Positions 12,029 through 21,700 of a stretch of DNA of 64,000 bases are shown here, piece after piece. The notes under the pieces were generated by a model, which ran no database searches, had not been told where the DNA came from, and saw nothing but the letters and a program-made list of their open reading frames with translations. The position numbers and the translations under genes are program-made. Within the stretch, counting starts at the first letter, position 1, and each line of letters begins with the position of its first letter. The stretch lies in assembly GCA_009792885.1 (NCBI GenBank), contig WMCF01000020.1:14847490-14911489 (forward strand). Reading direction: 5' to 3'. Source of the stretch: Eremophila alpestris peregrina (Eukaryota > Chordata > Aves > Passeriformes > Alaudidae).

Positions 12029-12560
12029 CTGGAGCGCAGCTGGCAGCCCCCGCCCGCGCATCCCAACGACCCCGCCACGCCGCAGGGAAAGGAGCCCCGC
12101 TCCTTGCACGGCAACCGGGCAGAACACGGCAGCCGGCAGCGGGGCAGCACCGCCGCTGCGGGCCGAACAGCCTGGCCGGTGAAACGGGCCGAGAAGCACC
12201 GACCGCAGCTGCTGCCGAGCCGGCTCCTGCCGAGCCCCCGCCCCTTCGCCGCCGTGCCGGCACCCACCTGCAGCGAGTCCCGGCGGAGCGCGGCCCGACC
12301 GAGAGCGCGGCGGCGCGGGAAGTGGGAGGGAAGGGAGGGAGGAAGGGAGGGATGCGGCCGCCACCCGCCCTCCTTCCCCTTTCAAGCCGGCGGGGGCAGG
12401 TGGGGCCGGGCGGCGCAGCCCCAGCCCACGGGCCGCACCCCGGGCAGAGCCGAGCCCCGGGCTGTGGCACGAAGGCGGGGCGAGAGGGGGACGGGGTGGG
12501 CACGGAGCCGCACCTGCTGCCCCGGCAGCTCGACAGGCAGCGGGGCAGCCCCCGCCAGCT
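11930..12560 (-). promoter_or_regulatory. CpG island, candidate UGT8-like promoter and non-coding exon 1
   Basis: The stretch is GC-rich with dense CpG, unlike its flanks. On the minus strand it holds good 5' splice sites: CTCCAG|GTGAGC (exon end 12029), CTGCAG|GTGGGT (exon end 12268) and a weaker CAGCAG|GTGCGG near 12508. The UGT8-like coding exon needs an upstream non-coding exon, and this is the only promoter-like island between it and NOLC1. The long open frames on both strands here are a by-product of GC richness. The link to UGT8-like is inferred. Confidence 0.5.
12324..12351 (+). repeat. G-rich tract with G-quadruplex potential
   Basis: Six runs of three G separated by one to four bases (GGGAGGG, GGGAGGG, then GGGAGGG after AGGAA) form a purine-only tract inside the CpG island. 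It is C-rich on the presumed transcribed-gene sense strand. Confidence 0.7.
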
Positions 12561-15060
12561 GCAGCTTGTGCCTCCGATCGCCGGCACAACATCTCTCCAG
12601 TGAGCGCTGGAGACAGCCGGACACCCCCAGCGCCAGAACCCTCTGGAGAGGAAGGCAACAGGAACACGATAGTCAGGACAGCAAAAGGGAAAGGATGGTG
12701 CACAAGGGAATCCGGATGTGAGAGACAGTGTTCCAGCACGCACCGGGGTGGGGGATGTCCTGTTGGTCCAGTTCCAGCACTAATAACAGCTGTAACTGCA
12801 CCACTGTTGCACAGGGAAACCAGGCCTCTACACCAGGACAGCGGCAGAGCAGAAATGTAGGCTAAATATGTTGAGCAGCTGCAAAATCTTATGAAAGGAA
12901 CAGTTTTTCCCAGAAGTGTCAAGCATGTCACTTTGAGAGGCTCACAAAGCATTTCCCACCCCAACACTTGTTGCACTTGCTCAGTCAGGTGCTGATCTCC
13001 AGCAAGGCTAATGACATTCTTAGCATCCTATGCTGAAACTTCAGACGGCACCACATCTCCTACAGCATCCCATTCAAGGCGCAAGGCTGTGGCAGTGTTG
13101 GTTACAGAGCCACAGAGAGCCCAATGCACTTGGAGCATCATCCCACTCTTTCCAGAGAACCATAGTGCAAGGGGTAAAATTAAGCATTGCAGCACTCAAG
13201 AGCTTCACAACGCCCTACCTATCAGCACGTTTCTTTCCCTTGCACACTTAAGAGGAAGAACTCTAAGGGAACATCAGTTACTTTAACTAGATCTATACAG
13301 GGTTTTAGTTATGCCTATTCTTTCTTATTCCCATATGTTGGTGCTTATATGGCCAACTGCCACAGAGCTGATCTGGTAGCAATATTTGAGAAAACCTGAT
13401 GAGATATTCTGAAGGGAAGGCACTTGAACAACCTGTTTTTGATATAAGCTTCTAGCATCTTACCCTAATTTTTCAGTCACTCACCAGCCAGCTGCACAGG
13501 CCACCTTTCACTTCTGAAGGTCTGTTACATGTTCACCATCATGTAAGATGACAAGAAGTAGTTGTAGACAGATGCAGAGACAGTGCTGTTGCCCCCAAGC
13601 ACTGGTACCCTCTTTTCCCACCCACTATTCCATATCTTTAACTACCAGATCCACTCAGACTACAAAGGCAGCAATCTTTATTTTCTGACACATGAAATTC
13701 TCACATTTTATAGACTTTTAAAAAAACCTCAAAGCATAAAAGTGTTTTAGAGTTTTAAATGTAAGTTCCTGATAAGCAGAAAAAAGAGGGCAAATGACAA
13801 GAAAGATGATGTTCAAATCCCCATGCAGAAAATACTCTTCCCACCTTCCTTTGGCCTCTTAACCTTTACTTTCTTGTAATAAACATGGCCTCTTGGGTCC
13901 CTCTGCACTGTAGCCTTGAATCCAGGCCCCAGTGATTGTGCAAGCCATTGGGGAAGTCCTGTAAAATGCTCACTGGAAAAAGTTGCCACTCACGTACATG
14001 GGGGTGGCTCATCAAGTCTCATCCAACCCTCAATTAGGTGATACTGCTTTGCACACAAACATAGCTTCCTGTAACAAGGCTCTTCTCATTGGCACTCTGT
14101 GGGGAGGGAATGGAAACAAGGGAATCAGGCCGTACACTAACTCTACGTGGCTGGCAGTTTCACCAGTGGAGTGAGCACATCTCACTGCCTGCTACTCCAT
14201 TTCCCAGACATGCACTACCACTGTTCAACTCATACTGCCTGTGGACTCAGCCCACTGCTCCTCAAACTAGTTAACTTCACCCACCTAATAGAGGGCAAAG
14301 GATTTGGGGGTATATTTTTTACCAGATGCAAGCTGCACCTAAGCAAGGAACCAGTTATACAGCTGAATGATAGCAAGCCCACCTCTCAGTACACCATCAT
14401 ACTGTCAGTTGCTCATGAAATCTCAGCTTAGGCTGCAAGTTTCTCAACTTCTTTGTGGCTTCCCATACTGAACATACACTTGTAGCTGGTACTTCAAACC
14501 TTAGAGCACCAAGGTTTAACTTAGTGCTAGGGGGAAACGGGCATTTTACTTCTCAAGAGGGATTTAATAGATGGAAAACAGCTCAAAGACCAAATGATCC
14601 AACTCAGAAATTTAAGGCATTAATGATACAATAATCTTGACTCCTAACAAGCTGCAGCTCACACTGCTGCAGTGAATAAAAGCTGGCACATTTTATGTTC
14701 AGACAGAACAAGGAGAAATGGCACACTGCAGCCAGAGCCTCTGAAACAAACACACTGCTTATCAACCTCTGCCTTTTGCTAAGAGGCCTCTATCTCCTAA
14801 ATCTCCTTTTCCCTTCCCACCAAGTGAAAATTCACAGTCCCCATGCAGTCAAGTTTCTGTACAGCTTCAGTCCCCAGCTACACTAATGGAAGTGTTACCA
14901 AGAGTGCCACAGCAGTACTACAGACCTCGGTCTTTCTGACAAGAGCCCCCACCTTGCAACCAACACTGTTATTCAACATTTAAACCATATTTAGAGACTG
15001 CTTCTCCAAGTACTCTGCTTAGTGGCCTCCACAGGAGTGCAAGGAAGAGGAAAGTAGGTA
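12561..15060. other. Spacer between UGT8-like CpG island and NOLC1 3' end
   Basis: No coding region recognised. The part above about 13.68 kb may be NOLC1 3' UTR, depending on which polyadenylation site is used. Short open frames lack recognisable domains. Confidence 0.6.
13677..13682 (-). terminator. NOLC1: Candidate distal NOLC1 polyadenylation signal
   Basis: TTTATT on plus reads AATAAA on minus. It would give a 3' UTR of about 1.9 kb. Only the hexamer supports it. Confidence 0.35.
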
Positions 15061-15066
15061 TTTATT
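15061..15066 (-). terminator. NOLC1: Candidate proximal NOLC1 polyadenylation signal
   Basis: TTTATT on plus reads AATAAA on minus, about 520 bp after the NOLC1 stop codon. It is supported by the hexamer and its position only. Confidence 0.4.
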
Positions 15067-15585
15067 GCAAGGTGAAACCACAAAACACACTTAAGGGTAA
15101 ACCTGAAATGTCAGGTGGGGTTGGGGATTACAGCCAGAGTGCTCAAATCAGTTTTTCTTACATTAACTAGTCAGAAGCAAGTGACAATACTTGCCTTTTC
15201 AAAGATATGAGAGTAAAACTGGCTGAAAAAAAATTGGGAGGTTAAAATACAGGACAATGATTTCTCTTTCTTCTACTAGATGGGCAGGAAAGCAGAGTAA
15301 AAATCATTGCCAGCCTTTTAAAATAAGACTGTAGAAAATGTCTTGGGGGTCACCCTAGTGGTGCCAATGACACCAGCTTAAGGATGGTTTCAAATTAGGA
15401 GACTAAAACAAAATTAGAAATAAAACAGAGACACATCCAACCACTCTCCCACATCTCTACACTGGAGCTGCCTGCCCCACAAGGGGCTAGGGGAGGTAGC
15501 ATTCCAGGCAGGCTCGACATCCATAATGTCCATATGCCCATCCAAGATGTTCTGGTGAGCAGATGGTTTATGAATTCCAATATTC

Positions 15586-15744
15586 TCAGTCACTTTCAAA
15601 CTTGACAGAATTGACTTGGGTCGATATAGTGCCCCCACGGTAGCTGCCTCGTTTTTTCTTTGTTTTCTCATGACGGAAAGATTTGCCTTTAGTGTATTTC
15701 AGGATGTTGTTAGCTTTCTCACCCCAGTCACCAGCTGCTCCTTT
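15586..15744 (-). CDS. NOLC1: NOLC1 exon 14 (C-terminal)
   Basis: Residues 646-697 and stop TGA at 15588-15586. GDWGEKAN, KGKSFRHEKTKKKRGSYRGG and VNSVKFESD end the SRP40-type domain. The human end is VNSIKFDSE. Confidence 0.97.
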   Translation of the reverse strand, partial: KGAAGDWGEKANNILKYTKGKSFRHEKTKKKRGSYRGGTISTQVNSVKFESD

Positions 15745-18700
15745 CTGTGAGGGATGAAGGAGGAGAAAAAGAAATCCAATTCAGTACCCGAGAGTGAAGG
15801 CAACGCTTTGCACTTCCCGTGCCCAGCAAACCCCAGTACATTCACACAGGAGCTGATACCGCTCTCCCAGGCGCCTCCTGGTGGAAGACGCTCCCACCAA
15901 AATCACTCCCCAGAAGCACAGAGGCTGCTCTGCAGACATGTGCTTCCAGAGACCCATTGTTAACACTCTGGCACCACCTAGCCCTACCTTTGCTTCAAAT
16001 GAGTTATCAGCCACACGGGCATCCACCTCAATCTCTTCTTCCCTTACGCGGCGGAATGGAGAGGAGGGCTGTTGAAAAACAAAATGAGATGCAGTAACCA
16101 CATGCAAACGTACACTGTTTCTTCAGTAAAAATGTCCTTCCTTGCCCTGCAAATACAGAACCCTGTTCACATCACCTCAATCTTTAAGTGTTTCTCAGAT
16201 TCATCATTCTTTCCCTGCTTCAGATCAGGCCGTTCAGGAGTGCAAATATATCCAATCAGTTTTGGCCAGAATAATATTAAATTCTTATGTGCACGTCCTA
16301 GAGTTCTCCAGACAAGGTTAAAGTGCTTAAGGATAGACTAAAATTACAAATAATCCTGTGGGCCCAACCACCCAGAAAAACCCCAACCAGCCTACTTGTT
16401 CAGAAGGCAGAGATGCCTCTTCAGTTGCCACAGTCCACCCTCACTCACCCGTTTCACCTTGGGAACTGTGTGTGGTGTTTTGGCTTTGATCTTTGCTTTT
16501 TTACTGTGTGGTGTTTCCAGCTCCTGAACATCTTCCCTCTTATGTTTCTTCCCGACTGTGCCTGTCAGATGTACAGCAGCAGAACTTTAAAGGCAGCATT
16601 GGGAAAAGTAATGGCTTCTGTTCCCCAGAAAGCAAACCCAATGTTGATACAGGTGTGAGAACTGGTGCCTGCATTACCCAGAAAACAGACTGCTGTACCA
16701 GACACTAACAAATTCTGAGTCACCAAGGACCTCCCCATCCTAATGGATAAAATTTTATGCAATAGGGTAGCTCTATATAAATGATTTTGTATACTTGAAA
16801 GAGTTCTGTTGGTCCAAATTTGCCAGATTTTGGATTCATACCATATGCACTTGCACACATCACTAGTGCATCACTAGTTTTCCTCCTGGAGGGTTAAAGA
16901 TTGAGAGTGTGCACTGTATGGTGTCCCACTCCACAAAGACAAGGCCTTCCAGCAGTCTGCTTTGCTGTCACTAAATCTTGTGCATGCACAGATGGCAACT
17001 GGCAACTACACAGAAACATACTTCACATTACCACAATTTCACTGCCAGCAGCTATGCAATACAGACAAAAAGGATCCTACCAAATTCAAAACTAGCCCTT
17101 CGCTCTTACTACTGCACTAGATGGCACAATCTAGTAACACACAGAGATTAGAATGAGTATTGTTTCACAAAGTCTGCTATTCATGCTTAGCTCAGTAACA
17201 CTGCCTGACAGAGCCACTTCCCAGACTGTTGGTAATACCTCCATTGACTTTTCCAGTCTCTTCTTCAGAGCTGCTTTCACTGCTACTGCTGCTGCCACCA
17301 GCTGGCTTAGACTTCATGTTGTTTGCAGCTACTGCAGATGCTTTTGCTTTCTCTGTGGAGGCAGAGGCTTTAGATCCGTTCTGCACCCCCTTCACTGCCT
17401 TTTTGGGTTTCCCATCCTCTTCACTGGAACTGTCTGATGAGCTACTACTAGAAGCTGCTGCTTTCTTCCCCACAGTTGCTTTTGCTCCCCCTGTAGATTT
17501 GGTGGCTGGCTTCCCTGCTGGCTTTTCTTCTTCACTGTCTGAGCTATCAGAGTCAGATGTGTCTGCTTTGGGAGCTGGAGTAGAAGGTTTGGACAGTGGC
17601 TTAGCCACTTTACCAGCTGGTTTAGCTGGAGGGCCTTTCTTCTTCTTCTCATCCTCAGAACTGCTGGAGCTGCTATCTGAATCAGAGCTACTTTGTGCTT
17701 TCTTTGTGGCAGCTGGTGACTTCTTTGCTGCAGGGGTTGCTGCTTTAGTTGTGGGCTTCACAGGAGCTGCCTTCTTGTCAGAACTATCAGAATCTAGAAT
17801 GGGAAAAAAAGAGCAATCAAGCCCCATTCCTTTAACACAAGGCTAACATTCACATTCAGTGTTGATACACAGTACACTTCATCATCTGCCTGAAACAACA
17901 CTGCAAGGGGTATTCCCATCCAACTGCACCCTCAGACCTTGCCTAGAAACAGAAAGGTCTGAACAAGAACAACATGGATGTAGAAATTCTCCTTCCCTCC
18001 CACCCCAATACCTGAGCTGTCTGAGGAAGAACTGGAGTCTTTCTTTGCTTGTCCAGGCTTGACAACTACTTTTGCTGGTTTGGAAGTATTCTTTATCACA
18101 GGTTGTTTAGCAGGAAGCTTATTCCCTACCTTCTTTCTGTCATCTTCAGAGCTTGAATCTAAAAAAACACCAAAAAACATTATTCAAGTTAATAGGCTTC
18201 ATGTGCAAGTTACTTTAGTGGTAACATGTATGCAATTTATGGGTTAGTGGAAAGCAAAATGGTTTGTGGCTCAAGGCTAAGCCACTAGGTAATTGGCAAG
18301 CATCTGATGAACACTTGAACAGTCGGGACAGCATTCCTTTTTCCATGCATCTTCTTTGTTGGGAGAAAGTGGAAACAGTTTAAGTTCTTCACAAATTCAT
18401 GCACAAGGAAGCAAATATACCCCACTATGAGCAACTTGGCCAGTAAAAAAATTACCACACAAGAATCAGAACTTGATTTGTTGAATTACCTGAGTCACTG
18501 TCAGAACTGGATTCAGCCTTCTTGCTAGTCACAGCTTTCTTCTGGGGGGCAGGGACTGTTTTAGCTACTACTGCTTTACCTGCAAAAGCAAGTTTAAAAT
18601 TAATAGGCCACATCCACACCAAACCTTTGTCCCAAAATCCAAACCTTGGCAGATGTGAAAAAGCTCCATTCTCAGTACATCAGCCACTCAGGCAGCCCAT

Positions 18701-21700
18701 GGAAGCCATGCAAGAACTTGGCTTATTCCCACTAAACTAGATTCCAATGACTTTTCAAATCAGCATGTGCAAACCCAACCTGACCACAGCTGAGATTCAC
18801 AAGTTGTACATAGTACTGTTTGGGATGCCTTCAAATTAATCAGAAGCTTCCAGAAGAGCAAATAACAACATACAAATGGCTTTTCTGAGGAAGCCAAGAC
18901 CTTGCAAAAACCTTGCTGGCACAATGAAGTACTTCCCCTGCAGCCTCTCCTCCTCACAACATACCTGCTTCTGCCTTTGAGGGCACCTGCTCTGCCTCAT
19001 CACTGCTGTCTGAAGAGTCACTGCTCTCAGCTTTTTTTGCAGGAGCCTTAGCAGGGCCCTTCTTAGTCTGTGCTCCTTGGGGAGGTGGTACAGCACTGTA
19101 TGGACCTATGAAGAGAAACACAGCATTCAGATGCCTGCTGTTAATGTGAGCAGCACAAGATGTTAGTTGTAGTTAGAATAAAGCATTTCTGCTATTTAGT
19201 TCCATTTATTCTCCTTCTGTAACTACAAACCAACAGTGGCTTATAATTTGAAAGATTATACCCACCCCACTGCTACCTCCTTGTTTCTACTCTGAGTTTA
19301 ACTGTCCTCTTGGGGTTCAGCTGAGCCAGCCATCTCTGCAGAAGTTTTCTCTGCACTTTTAGAAGAACAGGAGCTTGTCAGCAAACTTTTTCGGAAAAAA
19401 AAAACAAAAACCCAGCTACATCAATTTTTCATTATTTTCATTTACTGCCTTCTCAAATCCTCTGGTTAGAAAGGCAGATTATTGACTCTGCACTCAGACC
19501 AGCTCTTTACTGGCATCCCAAAGACATTATACCACACTGAGCAGAGGCCCATTTAGCCCATCAGCTGGAGTGCAACTGAAGGGCACTGGATACTTCACAA
19601 AAAACCCCTATGTTGTATTTTTTACACACCAGACTTTGGCTTTTGTTTTGCAGGTGGCTTTTCATCGTCTGAGCTGTCAGATGAGTCCTCACTACTGGAA
19701 CTTTTCTTGGCATGTTTGGTTTTCCCTGGACATGCTGGAGTGGCAGCAGGTTTTGGCAGAGGTGATTTCTTGGGAACAGCCTTATCAGAAGAAACATACA
19801 TTACAAAAGGAAATTGCAGAAATCTTGTGGGGACAACTGCATGTGGATCTTGTTTAATTCCACACCTCACTTAAGAGCAAATTCTCAAGACAAAGGGAAA
19901 AAGATTAATAGAGATTCTCAAAGGTAAATTTTAAGAAACACATGAGCATCATTATCTTTCTAGCTCCTCTGCTATTGTTTTCTGCTCCATGAACCCCTAA
20001 TGAGAAACTCCTCTGGACAAAGGGCAGAGGACTAACTCAAATTTAGCAACTGCCACAAGACTAAAAACAACTATGATTATTTTTGTGTTGCAGGAAACAT
20101 TTTCAAATACTTGCTAGTGGAAAACTCAAAGTCACAGACACCTAATCATGAAAGAGTCAGGCCAAAGATACTTTATATAAGGGAGACACAATATAGTTAT
20201 GACACAAGATGTTTTCCTGTTAAGGGAAAAGCAGAGAAAGTAGTAAGGAGGTATTAAGGAAGAAAGCAACACATGGAGAGATGCTAGAACATATAATCCC
20301 ACTGTATGAAGTAGAAGCAGGTGTAAGAGTTATGTCAAACACAGCATCTGTGTAGTCTGTGCCTGCAACACTCAGTCTTACTAGACTTCTACACTATTCA
20401 TGAAGTTTTTCATAGTCTAATTTACCTTTTTTGGCGCAGCTTTTTCCTCATCAGAATCTTCACTGCTGCTGCTGCTGCTACTGCTTGCTGCTTTTCCATT
20501 GACAACTTTGGTGGCTGCCTGGGCAGCCTTACTTCCTTTTGAGAGAAGTAAAAAGGGACATTGCAAAACATGCTATGGGGGATGAGGGATAATTACATTG
20601 CGCAGTGAGTATCTTAGAAAGAACCACAGAAGCCTATACAGCAGATTAAGGCAGTACTGCAAAACTATTGGTTTATCCTACTGCAACCTTAGAGAAAGTT
20701 TTCTGGAAACTATGTCGTCTAGCTCCTGGGAAGTTCCAAAACTAAAGGCTTAGTAAAGATCTTCCCTGCTTTTTGAGGGGAAGACAATGGTAAAAGCAAA
20801 ACATAAACAGTTATTCAAACAATGCAGTGTTCAGGAGCAGATGTTTTATTTGCATGCAGTTCTACACTTCTATGTCAGAACAGAACAGACTGGAGTGCAA
20901 ATGGCAGCAAAAGCAGATTTGCAGACTGCTGTGGTAATACTTATGTCTTTGCACGTAGGTACAGTCCCCAGCACTCCTCCCCTGCTCTTCTGATCTTGCA
21001 CTTTACTCATGATACACAGTAACAGGTACCTGATTTAGGTGTCGCTGGTTTTGCTGGCTGCTTCTTTGGTGCTTCTTCATCTGAGCTGCTTGAGTCAGAA
21101 CTGGAACTCTCTGCTTTCTTCTGAGGCTGGATTTTAGTTCCAGCTGGCTTCACCACAGGTTTTGCAGCTTTCTAAACAACAGCAGGAAAAACTGATTAAC
21201 CCTTAAAGTCATGAAAAGAAAACAAGGCTAACAGGATGGACACATACACAGAATGTAGAAACAGCTGTTTTTCACAGAGGTTACCATTTAGATTTGAAAA
21301 CACCACTCTGTTTAGTGGTCAGGGTCTGAATATCCTGGGATAAAAGTTTTGCTCTAGAAAACCTCCCAGAAATGCACTGGAAGCCTCCTTTGCACATCAG
21401 TCTTCAGTTCTGCCTCCTCAAAATGGGGCAGCTCTGAGGCTGGCACTGTTCTCTTCCTTCTACAGATCACACTAGCTTGAAGACTGAGAATACTGACTGG
21501 GTAACTTTAGTGTACAATGTTATCTCTCTTCCTCCCCTGACATCATCCTTCCTTGCCTCCACTTCAAGACCATGACTGCAGCAAGAAAAAGGAAAGAGAA
21601 GATTCTCTTTTTACGAAAACACACACATATATAAAGATCAAACTTATAGTAGCAACTGTAAGTGAATCTTTCTTTGCAAAAGAAGTAAGCCCTGGCAGTC

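Noticed and set aside
11934..12976. Long open frames of 240-323 codons on both strands
   Set aside because: They coincide with the CpG island; GC-rich sequence has few stop codons. The translations are low-complexity Arg/Pro/Ala/Gly with no domain.
17229..17846. 205-codon plus-strand frame opposite NOLC1 exon 11
   Set aside because: Mirror of the repetitive Ser/Lys/Ala codons on the minus strand; leucine/serine-rich without a domain.
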